Assembly: GCA_963576565.1 (NCBI GenBank) | Contig: OY755044.1 | Location: 39,019,235 to 39,083,234 of the forward strand | From: Aspidapion aeneum | Taxonomy: Eukaryota > Arthropoda > Insecta > Coleoptera > Brentidae | Direction: 5' to 3' | Length of the DNA stretch: 64,000 bases | Shown here: positions 11,301 to 21,673 of the stretch, in pieces | Layout: the number at the start of each line of letters is the position of its first letter | Numbering within the stretch: the first letter of the stretch is position 1 | Made by a program: the position numbers and the translations under genes | Notes under the pieces: model-generated | What the model was told of the DNA's origin: nothing | The model's input: the letters and a program-made list of their open reading frames with translations, nothing else | Database searches by the model: none

Positions 11301-13002
11301 AAGCGGGAGAAAATTATTTTCTATAAATTAAAAAAAGCTAAAACATTTTCCGAAAATAAGAATAAAAGTGCCGCTTTGAAGGATCAAGTATGATTCTGTC
11401 CGACATCTTAACTTTTAGGATGGCGGCAAATTTCGATTCAAATCTTGAAAGAACAATCAATTCTCACCATGATTTTTTTGATTTCACGAAAATCGGTATA
11501 GTAATAATGAGTTTATCAGGAAATGAAAGCAGACAGAATTGGCAATGCAATCGTATAATCTGTAACACAATGGCTGAAACAAAAATAGTTTTTTTCTAAT
11601 TTGTACCTCGTTGTGCGCGGGAAAAGTAGTGCTTTTCCATAAATTACAAAAAATCTAAAACATTTCTAGAAAATAAGAATAAACACGCCATTTTGAAAAA
11701 TCAAGTATCATAATGTCCGCCATCTTAAATTTTAAGGTGACGATAAATTTTGATCATGATCTTTTAAAAGCAATCAATTCTCACCACGATATTTTTTATT
11801 CCATCAAAGTCGGTTCAGTAGTAATGAATTTATAAGGAAATAAATGCAGACATGATTGGCGGCAATCGTATAATATTCAAAACAAAAATGTTTTTTTTAG
11901 AACCACTGAACCGATTTTGCTGTTTCATACCTTGTGCGTGGTAAGAATACAGCTTTTTTACTGATCTAAATAAATAATTTAAACATTTTCGCAACACAAG
12001 AATAAAGCCTCTTTGAAGGGTACAATTTAATTTCGTTCTCCATCTTGGATTTTAAGATGACGGACAAAAAAAGTATATTAGGTTAAAACTCTGATTAATT
12101 CTCTGCCAAGCGCAGACTGCCCCCTTTAAAATGGATGGTATAGTTTAAAACTTATAATAAAAAAAATTGTCCTGTTTCTTTTAGGCCACGGTATATATTA
12201 TAATATAGGTCTGTATGTTTTAAAATTAAAGTTTTTGAAAAAGCGTTATTTGGAAAAAATAAATCGAAATTTCAGTTTTTATACATATTTAGGTATACCT
12301 ATAACTGAGGGATACATGTAAGTAAGGATTTTATTGTGGCTCACTGTTTGTTTTGTTTTTAGGTTATTTTAACCTCACATCCGAATACATGAACACTTTG
12401 ATCGAGGACTCCAAATCAGACTGTAATATTCTCATGGCCCACCCACGGGCCAATGGTTTTTTGGGGGCCAAAGGTCCGGCTGGCGGAATACCGTTCGCGT
12501 ATTCGCTGATAGCCAGGCAATTTTACACAAGATTGGAATCGGCTGATCAGCAGTTCAGGATAAAATTGTTGGAGTATTTAAAAGATGGGTGGACTTATCA
12601 CGCCAAGGGATTGTGGTAAGTTCCTACTAGGTACCCTATGGACACACTGACATCGGCGAGGGGTCGAATGGGGTGTTAGGCTCCCTCCCACAATGTTGGC
12701 GGATAGTTCAGAATTTATATTTTATAGAAATTTAATTTTAACGTACTCTTCTGTTTAGGTTCTATCGAAAAAACTCAAACCTACCCTGTCTAACAATGGT
12801 GGGTTCGCCGAATTTCGGTGAACGTTCGGTTACCAAAGATCTGGAAAGTCAGCTAGTTATTGTCACCGAAAACGAAAGCTTAAGGCAAGAACTTCACAAG
12901 GAGTGTGAAAATCTGTTCAATCTGGGTAAGCCAGCGGAAATTCATAGGAAAGTTCCTTTATGGGTGCACTTTTTTGTTAAGTTTTGTAGAAGCTACTTTT
13001 AA
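2033..13002 (+). CDS. PGS1: CDP-diacylglycerol--glycerol-3-phosphate 3-phosphatidyltransferase (PGS1), five 3' exons, N-terminus missing
   Basis: PGS1 makes phosphatidylglycerophosphate from CDP-diacylglycerol and glycerol-3-phosphate in mitochondria, the committed step to cardiolipin. Exons are 2033-2375, 5967-6199, 6545-6661, 12363-12615 and 12759-13002. Every junction is AG/GT, all phases agree, and the 1190 nt give 395 codons ending in TAA. The product is a phospholipase-D-superfamily protein. It starts at TGKLEKHL, continues with the LLDFTRGSR block and the first HKD motif (GLQHIKLYIFDD), then SGANLS and YFTNRQDR. The second motif, WTYHAKGLW followed by GSPNFGERS, is split by the last intron. 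Animal PGS1 is about 550 residues, so roughly the N-terminal quarter to third, with the mitochondrial presequence, is absent. The introns are full of transposons. An ATTAAA hexamer about 35 nt after the stop is a possible poly(A) signal. The family assignment is firm; the upstream exons are unknown. Confidence 0.93.
2376..3496. other. PGS1 intron, left part: no recognised element
   Basis: AT-rich intron sequence before the hAT insertion at 3497. Open frames at 2463-2645, 2900-3145 and 3194-3406 lack recognisable domains and look like chance frames. Confidence 0.4.
3497..4500 (+). mobile_element. hAT element with 8-bp target duplication GTTTTACC, internally deleted
   Basis: The ends are CAGTGGCGGC at 3497 and GCCGCCACTG at 4500. 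They are flanked by identical GTTTTACC at 3489-3496 and 4501-4508, the 8-bp duplication expected of hAT transposons. At 1004 bp it is too short for a full element. It keeps only an N-terminal transposase remnant (4019-4396). It lies in the PGS1 intron between exons a and b. Confidence 0.9.
4019..4396 (+). pseudogene. hAT transposase fragment (TTF / ZMYM1-like zinc-finger region)
   Basis: The frame reads CGCEKRNAFFC, then DPAWVAKGMCDIKHFSEK, LLGKTDI-like LGKTDIRCQLNSAYR, a stop codon at the TAA of 4250-4252, and then VAKIRHILSRLIDCLKFCG. This order matches the zinc-finger and following segment of ZMYM1-type hAT transposases found across insect genomes. It has an internal stop, lacks the catalytic core, and is a decayed fragment. 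Confidence 0.75.
4790..5400 (-). mobile_element. RTE-like LINE fragment (endonuclease-to-RT linker), copy 1
   Basis: On the - strand 4969-5166 encodes NIDEINDTLTRAMTQVGKD, then KKRENFISEEIKKLMEKRR. This is the basic linker after the APE-type endonuclease in RTE-like non-LTR retrotransposons. The same peptide is encoded at 13664-13927, so both are copies of one family. No complete endonuclease or reverse transcriptase is left here. Confidence 0.75.
5425..5909 (+). repeat. Interspersed repeat family A, copy 2
   Basis: It has the same block order as 1-558 and ends in GCCGTGCTGCAGTTGGGTA at 5909. It is only about 58 bp upstream of PGS1 exon b, so the repeat forms most of that exon's upstream intron flank. 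Confidence 0.8.
5967..6199 (+). CDS. PGS1: PGS1 exon b (inter-domain region)
   Basis: The acceptor TTTTTTTAAG precedes 5967 and the donor GTAAGT starts at 6200. The exon completes the Arg codon left open by exon a and reads YYIIKDKKLTDFYCG, which aligns with the segment after NRQDRY in animal PGS1. It ends one base into an Asp codon. The acceptor AAG is unusual but is the only one that fits the phase and the protein. Confidence 0.88.
6545..6661 (+). CDS. PGS1: PGS1 exon c
   Basis: The acceptor TTTTTTAG precedes 6545 and the donor GTATAG starts at 6662. It encodes DTWIFPTIQMDQLGI and then ETITTRIF, the conserved W-[IV]-[FY]-P-x-x-Q-M block before the second PLD half. It ends one base into the Gly codon of GYFNLT. 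Confidence 0.9.
6720..10140. other. PGS1 intron c-d, left half: no gene, low-confidence repeats
   Basis: This stretch holds T-rich TTTTTCTAACATTGAAAAA repeats (6770-6905), a CCCAACTAACATTTA motif at 7084 resembling the ends of the 50871 element, and a hairpin at 9411-9465. I found no matching right end for 7084. The open frames at 8765, 9054 and 9565 show no domain. Confidence 0.4.
9411..9465. repeat. Hairpin with arms of about 19 bp
   Basis: TTCATGCTTAAGTGAATAC and GTATTCACTTTAGCATGAA are near-perfect reverse complements separated by about 18 bases. The function is unknown. It could be a remnant foldback insertion in the intron. Confidence 0.55.
10288..10360 (-). tRNA. tRNA-like gene, anticodon ACA (possible tRNA-Cys/Gly-derived copy or pseudogene)
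   Basis: The 73-nt sequence fits standard tRNA numbering. The acceptor stem is GCTTCGG / CCGAAGC, the D stem GTTC / GAAT, the anticodon stem TTTGC / GCAAG around loop GTACAGG, and the T arm CCGGG-TTCGAGT-CCCGG. Position 73 is A. Box B (GGTTCGAGTCC) is perfect, and a run of T residues follows within four bases, as for a Pol III terminator. Anticodon positions 34-36 read ACA (Cys codon UGU), which insects normally read with GCA. The body resembles tRNA-Gly at the ends and tRNA-Cys in the anticodon arm. The D loop lacks the usual GG. I think it is a tRNA-derived copy; a functional gene is possible. Confidence 0.6.
10463..12192. mobile_element. Foldback DNA transposon with long multi-block inverted repeats (1.7 kb, non-coding)
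   Basis: The left end TACCGGGTGGGCCAAAAAA and the reverse complement of the right end (TACCGTGGCCTAAAAGAAA) begin inverted arms that run for several hundred bases. Shared blocks include GGCAGAGAATTAATCAGAGT, AAAATCCAAGATGG and GTACCCTTCAAAGA. Inside, a block containing GGCAATGCAATCGTATAAT recurs in alternating orientation near 11045, 11215, 11545 and 11865. It has no coding capacity and sits in the PGS1 intron between exons c and d. The exact ends are approximate. Confidence 0.8.
12363..12615 (+). CDS. PGS1: PGS1 exon d
   Basis: The acceptor GTTTTTAG precedes 12363 and the donor GTAAGT starts at 12616. It encodes GYFNLTSEYM, then ANGFLGAKGPAGGIPFAYS and the start of the second HKD motif (WTYHAKGLW). 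It ends two bases into the Trp codon. Confidence 0.94.
12759..13002 (+). CDS. PGS1: PGS1 exon e (C-terminus and stop)
   Basis: The acceptor CTGTTTAG precedes 12759. The exon reads FYRKNSNLPCLTMVGSPNFG, then DLESQLVIVTEN, and ends in VKFCRSYF followed by TAA at 13000-13002. The second HKD motif has Tyr, not Asp, at the usual Asp position, as in other animal PGS1 proteins. Confidence 0.94.
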
Positions 13003-13039
13003 AAGTACCTATTTTGTGTTTTGTTTTGTTATTTTTTAA

Positions 13040-13045
13040 ATTAAA
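13040..13045 (+). terminator. PGS1: Candidate poly(A) signal ATTAAA of PGS1
   Basis: The common variant hexamer ATTAAA lies 38 nt after the stop codon, with no AATAAA nearby. This is a plausible signal by position only. Confidence 0.35.
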
Positions 13046-13049
13046 TTAT

Positions 13050-13140
13050 AAATCTTCGTAGATTCTACATCTGCGGCGTTCGTTCCTGTTTCGAGAGCTG
13101 CTCTCGGGAGTATTTTTTGCAAATTGACACATTTTTTACA
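13050..13140. repeat. Copy of the GAGAGCTGCT repeat family
   Basis: It contains TCGAGAGCTGCTCTCGGGAG and TTTTGCAAATTGACA, which recur at 14985-15015. Related blocks lie at 14595, 14765 and 15055. It flanks the LINE fragment at 13190-14530 on one side, while the others flank it on the other side. Confidence 0.6.
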
Positions 13141-13189
13141 GTAACTAAGCTTTGTAAGTAAGCTTATAAATTACGTTGCTTATCGCCTT

Positions 13190-14530
13190 TCTTGTCTTTT
13201 AGTATTTTATTGAGGAGAATATGGAGGGTATTAGCTACAGTTTTACCATCGTACTTTAGCATTTTAGCCGCTACTCCGTCTTTTCCAGGTGATTTCTTAT
13301 TTTTTATCTTCTTTAATGCTCTCTTTATTTCCGCCTTGCTTTAATATTTCGGGTTGTAGTTTTGACTTTATGTTCTTTATTTTTGTTTGGAGTTTCTTTA
13401 TGGTTTCTCGCGATGATTTCCTTTTTTTTATATAATTCTATATAGAATAGCTGTGTGATATTTATAATATCCTCTTTAACGTTAGTTTCTATGCCGTTCA
13501 TATCCTTTGTTTCAATTACATATTTCATATCTATCTAGAGTCGGTCCTAGACATTTCATATTCCTGTTATTTTCTATAACTCGCTCAACTTTTATTTCTT
13601 GGCTCTTTCTTTTATTTTCTTTTATCATTTTTCTTATAGTTTTATTTATTTGTGTGTATTCTATCAATGTTCTTTTTCCAGGTTTCGCCTTTTTTCCATA
13701 AGTTTCTTGATCTCTTCTGATATAAAATTTTCTCTCTTTTTACCTTTTTGTGCGAAGTCTTTTCCTACTTGGGTCATAGCTCTCGTTAGAGTATCATTTA
13801 TTTCATCTATATTTTCGCATCTTAAGTTTTGGATTAGTTGTTCCTTTAGCATTTCTGTGTATATAGCTTTATTTTGTGTAAGTTCATGCATCAATGCAGA
13901 TTTTCGTTGTGACCATCCTGTGATCACTGCCTGTTCTAAAGCTATTTAGGACTGTGACATCTCTAACGATTTTTTTTCAGTAGTCAGTAGGTAATCAATT
14001 TCGTTTTTTGTTATTCCTTTAGGGCTGAGCCATGTCCACTTTTGTTACGGTTTCTTCCTATAGACCGAATTCATTGCATACAGGTATCTTTTCTCTAGAT
14101 AGTTCATTAAGGTTGTGCCCCTACCATTACTTTCGCCATATCCAAAATTCCCTATTTTAGTTTCCTCTATGTTCATTTTCTTACATTATTTGGCTTCATA
14201 GCTTTGGAGATGTCTTCATAGAATGCTTCGATGTGCTCGTTATCGTAGATAGAAGTGGGTGCGTATACTTGGATAACTAAGTGATGTCCTTTTCATTTTT
14301 AGTGTAAGATAGGCAACGCGATCTAAAATTCCTTTAATAGTTTGGACGTGTTTACTTATGGATTTATTTATTATGAATCCTACTCCGAAGTTGTTATTAT
14401 CTTCATTCCCTTTATGGTATAGTAGGTTACCGGACTTCAGTTTTATCCGGTTTTATTTTCGCCGGGTTTCTGAGAAGCGTACAATGTTCCATTTTATTCT
14501 TGTCTGCTCTTCCTACAGTTCAAAAATTTT
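13190..14530 (-). mobile_element. RTE-like LINE fragment: endonuclease end, linker and start of reverse transcriptase, copy 2
   Basis: Read on the - strand, 14530 to 13975 encodes pieces of an APE-type endonuclease (NNFGVGFIINKSISKHVQ; IGNFGYGESNGRGTTLMNYL; WTWLSPKGITKNEIDYLLT). 13927-13664 encodes the linker NIDEINDTLTRAMTQVGKD. 13528-13200 enters the RT, with KNKKSPGKDGVAAKMLKYDG. The reading frame is broken by several shifts and stops, and both ends are missing. It is a dead copy of the family also seen at 4790-5400 and 50785-53340. It begins about 190 bp after the PGS1 stop. Confidence 0.85.
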
Positions 14531-14559
14531 TGCGTTGGTTTTGGTGTTCATATTGATAC

Positions 14560-15120
14560 ATTTTGTACAGTCACTTAAGGTGCGTCTCCATTTGATGGAA
14601 ATACTCTATCGACAGCTGCTTTCGAGAGTACTTCTCGCAAATAGAAAATAACCAACAATATATAAATATTAGTCTAAGAGAGTAAACGACAGTGACTCTG
14701 AAAAATCTATCACACTTCTATTTGTGTCCTTAAAACGTTGTCATTTTTTAAAATCAAAATGATGGAAATACTCTATCGAGAGCTGCTTGCGAGAGTACTT
14801 CTCGCAAATAGAAAATAGTAATCAACATATAAATATTATTCTAAGAGAGTAAACGACAGTGACCAAAAATGTATCACACACCTATTTGTGTCCTTAAAAC
14901 GTTGTAATTTTAAAGTATTTATGTCCTATATCTGCGGCTTTCATTTCTGTTTCATTTGTGAGAAATATTCTATGGAGAGCTGCTCTCTGGAGTATTTTTT
15001 GCAAATTGACAGGTTTTGTCCAGTACCTTAGGGTGCGTCTCTATTTGATGGAAATACTCTATCGAGAGCTGCTTGCAAGAGTACTTCTCGCAAATAGAAA
15101 ATAACCAACAACATATAAAT
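14560..15120. repeat. Direct repeats of about 160 bp containing ACTCTATCGA-GAGCTGCT
   Basis: Blocks starting TGGAAATACTCTATCGA occur at about 14598, 14762 and 15048. They carry CTCGCAAATAGAAAATA, ATAAATATTA and AAGAGAGTAAACGACAGTGA, and the first two end in CCTTAAAACGTTGT. A partial copy lies at 15570-15620. There is no coding content. This looks like a tandemly expanded transposon interior. Confidence 0.7.
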
Positions 15121-15124
15121 ATTG

Positions 15125-15568
15125 AATGGTGATATCTGAAAAGGGGTTATGAAATGCGAACATTTTTCAAAAAAGATGAATTGTTAAGTTAAAGCTTTAG
15201 TCACAATCGCCCACTAAGCGCAGACATGATTTAACGTCAGTACGGAGACAGATATAATCAGTCTCAGTAAATATCCTAGCCCAGAAATATACAATAAAAT
15301 AATAGGGATATTGCGAGGAAGTAGTTAGGACTCAAAAACAGGTTTGCGGGCAGTTCCTCTAAAGGGTGACAGGGTAGCTCGAAGACACCGGTGTGTCGTC
15401 CTCATTGGGACACATCAGTCCGACGGTACCTATATGGGATGGAGTTGAAATAAATGGTGATATCTGAAAAGGAGAGACGTCAAATCATGTCTGCGCTTAG
15501 TAGGCGATTGTGACTAAAGCTTCAACTTGACATTTGATCCTTTTTGATAAGTGTTTGCATTTTATTAC
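15125..15568. mobile_element. Foldback element with 90-bp inverted arms
   Basis: Arms at about 15150-15240 and 15470-15560 are inverted copies that share AAGCTTTAGTCACAATCGCC (the left arm has AAAGCTTTAG) and AAGCGCAGACATGATTT. In addition, AATGGTGATATCTGAAAAGG appears in the same orientation at 15125 and 15453. That direct repeat is too long for a target duplication and suggests a composite structure. Confidence 0.7.
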
Positions 15569-16099
15569 ATATAAATATTAGTCTAGGAGAGTAAACATCA
15601 GTGGCTCTCTTAAAACGTTGTAATTATTTTAAATCAAAATATTTATTGTTGCATTTTATTTTGATTTAAAACTTAAAATATTTATTTATACATTTTATTT
15701 GCGCCAAACTCCTGGGCCACAAAAAGACCCCATACTGCTGAATGTAAGACCTACGCAAGGAACAGGCACTCGGGACGGGAATTTTTTATTAAACAAAACA
15801 ATGTTTTTTTTTGTTGAATCGTCCATTTCTAAATGGTGTAAAAACAATAAACATCACTATGAAAAATTTTCCAGGATACAGAATTAAGCAGTTTAAAATA
15901 TAATAAAATAAAATTAACTTTCTCGTATTCCCTGACAAATTTTTGTTTATTTTTTTTATCCAAAAATATGAGCAGTATAAAAAAAACCTGTTTCCAGAAT
16001 TGGGTATTTTTGTGTGATTTAAAATCAAAGTAAACTGTAAAATATTTTGATTAAAAAATTTTTTTTAATGTGTTAAGGAAGTTAAAAGGTAAGTTTAAC

Positions 16100-16499
16100 T
16101 AGAGACCCTCTATGTATGACATATTTTAAAGAAATAGAGACGCGGCAAACCCCTCAAAGACACTCAAATTCATATTTATTGGTTATGTTATTTTCTTGCC
16201 AAGTTCATTGGCGTTTCACTAAAATAATTTATATTGTCAGCGGTGAGTGACATCAATCATCATGCAACATATAAACAAACACGTTTGTCCGTCACTCCGT
16301 GTGTTTGTCGAAAATCGTTTATTTTTATTTTCGAACGCTTATGAATTAACAATGACGGAAGGTACGTACGTACTCTCTCTAAACAAGGCTAAAGTAAAGA
16401 GGACCCATATTTTCCTTTGATTTTGACTTAAAGAAATTTAAATTTGATGTTTGTCGCGTCTCTAATTCTTTAGAATATGTCATACATACAGGGTCTCTA
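16100..16499. mobile_element. Mariner-like MITE, inverted repeats of about 50 bp, TA flanks
   Basis: TAGAGACCCTCTATGTATGA at the left is mirrored by TAGAGACCCTGTATGTATGA from the right end. Homology extends through CATATT and AGAGACGCG-CAAAC. The element is 400 bp with no transposase. A single related end (CATACAGGGTCTCTA) is at 35242-35256. Confidence 0.8.
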
Positions 16500-16512
16500 C
16501 TCCATACATAAT

Positions 16513-17215
16513 ACTACTTTGAATTATATATATTAGCTCACACATATACTATACTATAGTAGTGCTCCGATTTCAAAAATTTTTATATATCTTTGCGTTT
16601 CAGATGATTTTGAAACTTTTAGCTCACACATATACTATACTATTTTGTTGCGCCATCTGTCTGTCTGTCTGTAACGACAAACGCGCATAACTCAAAAACC
16701 GCTTGGCCGATTTTAATGAAATTTGGTACCTAGGCTGGGTCTTGGGTCGAGATGGTCCCATTTAAAAATGAACAAAATCCACCGAACACAAACCAAATAA
16801 AAGGGTGGGGGTAGATTTAAAAAATTAGAGTTTATGTGAAAATATGGCGTGTATGATATCAAACGAAAGGTAATTGAGTCTGGAGTTAAACAAAATACAT
16901 TTTAGTTTATTTTAAAAAAGGGTGGGGGTATATTTCAAAAATTAGAGTTTAAGTGAAAATATGGCGTGTGTGATATCAAACGAAAGGTAATTGAGTCCGG
17001 AGTTTAACAAAATACATTATAGTTTTTGTTTTTTTTAAGGGTGGGGTAGATTTCAAAAATTTGAGTTTAATTCAAAACATGGGTTGTGTGGTATCAAACA
17101 AAAGGTAATTTAGTCTGGAGTTGAATAAAATATATTTCAGTTTTTAATTATATTAGCTCACACGTACACTATAACTATGGTACCTAGTGTGAGCTTAGGG
17201 GCCCATATATTGGCA
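16513..17215 (+). mobile_element. AGCTCACAC repeat family, copy 1, with three internal repeats of about 118 bp
   Basis: The repeat opens with TTAGCTCACACATATACTAT (twice, 16513 and 16619), then CTGTCTGTCTGTCTG, then a block beginning CATAACTCAAAAACCGC. Three tandem units beginning AAGGGTGGGG start at 16801, 16918 and 17038. The right end is a hairpin, AGCTCACACGTACAC...GTGTGAGCT (about 17156-17196). Copies at 30826-30990 and 42745-43530 are in the opposite orientation. No coding capacity; the superfamily is unclear. Confidence 0.75.
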
Positions 17216-17996
17216 GAGTATTTTTTTAGTAATGTATAGAGTATCGGAATAAAAGAAAACTCAAATATAAATTATAATTTTTTATTAACTTTTTCAAACT
17301 TTCTTTTTATAGCCAGCCAAATTTCTTTTACAAAATACAAAAATCACTTTTATCATTCTTTATATCGATCGTAATTATGAAAACTTAATTGTACAAATTC
17401 TACATTCTTTTAAACTACCAAGTTGGGTGTAAAAAAATACAATTATTTTTGTGATTACCTTATTATTCTAGTATTGTGGGGAATATTTGTCGTCTTTTTC
17501 AAACACACTAGTTAAGGCGATTTGTGATTGTTTTTACCCGAAAACATGGACATTTATTTTTGTTTTTTTATCAAAATCGGCTTTCTATCCCAAGTATTTT
17601 TTAAATTCTTTATATTACCTACCAATTTTTTTATACCCTGTTTAGATCATGCAATTTGAAAATATGAAAAGATCTCTTGTTCACACTATGCAACCCGTCA
17701 ACAATTGATTCATCATCTTGCACTTTGTTTGCCATTTATATAGTTATTTACCTAACAAGTATGGAAAGTAATACTTTACCGCACGCGACGGTAGTTGACC
17801 GCACGACGCAGAGCGGAGTCAAGCCCTCAAGGGCGGTAGCGGCACTTTGCGTAAGTGTTAGGTTCAAAATTTTACGTATGTGTATGTCAAAAAACTGAAA
17901 AATTTATTTAAAAAATTTTTCGAATTAGATGAAATTTAAATATAAACAAATATTGAAACGTTGCTAGGGTTTCCAAATCGTGCGCGTGCGGTGAAG
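17216..17996. other. No recognised feature
   Basis: AT-rich DNA. The open frame at 17677-17898 has no recognisable domain or splice support. Confidence 0.4.
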
Positions 17997-18354
17997 TACA
18001 GTACAGTCTCGAATATCCGAAATAATGTGGACCAAAGTGATTTCGGATAATCGAAATTTTGGTTAATCCGATTTATTTTTTGGAAAATAGGAGTTTAGGA
18101 TGCCTATATCATTAGATCGACTTAAAAACATTTGTAACACTCTGTCGGCTAACTAAAACAATTCACACTTTAGACCGTCGGCGTCGTATTGCCGTGAAAC
18201 CCCGAGGGGAACCACCTAGCAGAATAGGTGAATCCCAGACGCGTTTCGTATAATGCGAATTTTTTAGGTTAATCCGGATTTTTGTTTTTAAAGTTTCTTT
18301 CGGATAAACCGGATTTCGGAAAATCGCTATTCGGATAATCGGGATTGTACTGTA
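17997..18354. mobile_element. Pogo/Tigger-type MITE
   Basis: The ends TACAGTACAGTCTCGAATAT and TACAGTACAATCCCGATTAT (read inward from each side) are inverted repeats with the CAGT...TCGAATATCCGAA pattern of pogo-like elements, and they carry TA at the borders. It is 358 bp and non-coding. Confidence 0.75.
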
Positions 18355-18359
18355 CTACT

Positions 18360-21300
18360 TTTCAGACGCAAATGAGTGTGGTAAAGCGCACTTTACTGCG
18401 AGCAGGTAAAAAATTACAATGAGACAAAAGATAGTTAAAAAATAGAAATGATCTGGGGTTTGAATTCTTTCTTAGGTTGGGCAAAAATTGCATTTTTAGT
18501 TGCATAGTGTAAAGATTCTTATAATATGAGCATGGTCTGTGTAACAAATATTTAAGATCATTTTTAAAAACAATCCTAGTTTTCTAAAACATTTTTTGGG
18601 TTTTTTTGATAAGGGATAGAAAAGCCGATACATACTCTATCATAAACTAATACGAATTAATTTTATTAGTTTATCCTATTGCATCCTGCGTTAATTATTT
18701 TATTAATTAATATTAATTAAGAATAACTAGACCATTTCTTTGGTAGGCTTACGAAACTCGTTTACTCAATAACTAACTAATTCATGACTAGTTAAATAAT
18801 ATCACTCGGACAAAAAAGAAACTAAATAAGTAAATATAGGTAGTGAGCCTAAGATCTCGAGGGTTACCGTATGTTTTTATTAATAACTAAAGCCACGTAT
18901 CCAATTGGGAGCAGTTTTATGGAAACTACTCTTACGAGCAACACGTGTAAAACGCTAGAAAAAAGATATATAATTTTTTTATTTGTGAGAAAAGATTATT
19001 TAACCAAGTTATTTAAAACATGATTGTTCAAAAAAATATAAAATTTGATTTTGTTGATAAAAATAGATCACTTACACTATAGATTTTCTAAAATAATAAT
19101 AGAAAATGTTTTTAATCACACCTTATATCTAGCTTTTAGAGCTGCTAAAAAATATAATATACTTATTATTACTTACTATTATTAGTGGGTAATAATAGAA
19201 CATATAAGAGTTTTCCGCTCCTTAACTACAAAAGCTAGATATTATAAGTGTAGTGTTGCTGAAGAAATAAAATATTTATTTTTTTATTTCAAAATCTACA
19301 GGTTAGGTCAAAAAATAAAACGTTATGAAAATATTTGAAAATGTAAAGATATTTGTATTAATTTTTGTCAAAATTTTTAAACTAACAAAAGCCCAAACCC
19401 ATAGGTCAAGACACGCTAGCAAGAACTTGATTATCTCAAAGTTTATTTGCCAATGGATACAAAGCTTCAGATATTTTGATTGAAAATCCAAAATAAGATC
19501 AGAATTAATATTTTTTGTTGAAGACACAATAAGTTAAGGCACTTTTCACTTGTTTTATTTAGTACATCTAGTAACCCAAATCGATTTAATTTTGAAAAAA
19601 AGGATAGCATAACACTGAAAGCATTTATATATTAAAAATGACAAGCACAAAATGTTTCAGCTCAAAAAAAAAGAAACAATTAATATTTTAGCTAACAGTG
19701 TGTAGTATCCTTTAAGCAGATTTACTTAAATAAAGAATGAAAAATCAAAAACACAGGAAGCTATGGGAATAATGTATAATATTGAAATGGGTTTTAACCT
19801 TTTTCTAGGTATTTCAGGTAAGATATGATTTATAACGCCGCTTATTTATTTGAGACAGAATTCGCATGCCTCGTTGCCAGGCCGAACGAGCATATGTATG
19901 TGTACGTGCCTTCGAGGCGTAGCGCAAGTGAATATGCGCCTTTAAGTGTAAGAAGTACAGGAAAATTTGAAATTTTACAAATTTGACTTTTTAGGATGAC
20001 AAAATATGTTATGTTTTTTGAGATATGTTTTTGCTACATATTCCCATTTATATGTCCCTTTGACATTATTTTAATAAATATATATCTATTTAGTTTTAGA
20101 GATCTGCTAAATGTATTAGTAATTTCAATATAATACATTAATTCCTTAAGACCCTGTACTAAAGAGTTAAGTGGACGGCTCTTTTTTTTTTTAACAAAAT
20201 ACAAATTCTAATTTGCTTGTTCAAAACATAACAACAACTTACAAGGCTAACTCCACTATTATTTTCAAAAAATCGTGTTTTTTGAAAATTAAAGTAGTTA
20301 AAGTTAGCCTTAACAAAAGGAAAATAAAACAAATTCTCCAACTTAAAACCTAAAAATATGAAATTATTGTCAAAATAAATACGAAATTATCAGTTCTGGT
20401 TGAAATGTGATGTATAAAAAAATAACACAAAAAAAGTAGTGGTGTGATTCCCAATGTTTTTGAAAAATTCACATTGTAATTTTTCAGTTGTTTAATTGGG
20501 AATCCAGGCTTTAGTAGAAAATTATTTCTACAGAAAATTAGCTAATACTAGCTAAATACAGTTATTCCAGTGTTCCATCTTATTAATTTGTTGAGAAATT
20601 ATTAAAAACCCGAAATACGTCGTTGTACTTTTTGATCGAGGCAATTTTTTTGTATTTTCAAACACACTGCAGATTACTAATTTGAAAAAAACAAAACATC
20701 ATTTTTCTATAGTAAATGCAAGATCCTTCAAAAGTCAAAAATAGGAACTTTTTTGACAATAATTCCAAAAATAAACTTTTTTTAGAATATCTGCTTACTT
20801 TTCAGTCTTTGGCATATAATATTTTTAAATAAATTAGGAAAATTTGTATATACAAGGTTATTATATACATCTACAAAAAACTGCTTTATAGCTCAGAAAA
20901 CTTAGCTTAAAAAAAATATTTTTGTTAGGCACCGTTACAACTAGAAAAATCTGTGTTTTTCTACGATTTTTAAGCTATAGTTTTTGAAGCAGTACAAAAA
21001 ATAAATTTACATCAATTTAAGAAAAAAAGAACTTATTTTAACCTACCACAGCATTATTGGACATTTTCTATATTTAGATCTACAAAAATAACAAGTTTTT
21101 TGTACAAAATTTCATTTTGTACCTTTTTTACCTAGTTGTGAAAAAAGTTATGCCTGTTATTGTAGATCTAAAACAAGGATAAGGATATAAAACTAAAATC
21201 AGAATTGTTCTAGTCCTACAGAGTGTCTACTTACAACTGCACCATACAAAAAACTTTTTTGTTATTAATTTACTCTAAGAAAAAGTTTATTCTTTGTTCT

Positions 21301-21590
21301 AAAATAAAATAGATAATTAAAACGTTTTGGATATGGTGCCATTCTAAGTTGACACACTGTATATCCCTACTACTTAACACCTAAATGTTTTAAAAAGAAT
21401 CAGTACAGAAACATAGTACATCGAGTATGTACAAGGACAAATAGGTTCAAAGTCTAAAGCAGTGACATTTTTAATAGTTTTTGGGAAATAAATCTTTTTA
21501 AATTCCACATTTTAGTTAGGTTTTAACAAATTTTTTAAACCTCACGTTTTCCTTAATTGTTTGAGAGTTCATTTTAATATGTCATGATGC
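18360..21590. other. Intergenic AT-rich stretch between PGS1 and the rhomboid gene
   Basis: I see no gene. A weak palindrome lies at 19121-19250 (arms CCTTATATCTAGCTTTT / AAAAGCTAGATATTATAAG). The remaining open frames are short chance frames. Confidence 0.5.
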
Positions 21591-21596
21591 AAGATA

Positions 21597-21612
21597 TTTA
21601 TTCAAGTTTATT
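21597..21612 (-). terminator. Two AATAAA poly(A) signals of the rhomboid gene
   Basis: TTTATT at 21597-21602 and 21607-21612 reads AATAAA on the - strand, about 62-77 nt beyond the stop codon at 21674-21676. This is the expected place for 3'-end formation. Confidence 0.6.
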
Positions 21613-21673
21613 GTCATTTGCTCTAGACCTTAATCCTAAAAAACAAGAAACAACAACAAAAACTAACCTAAAA

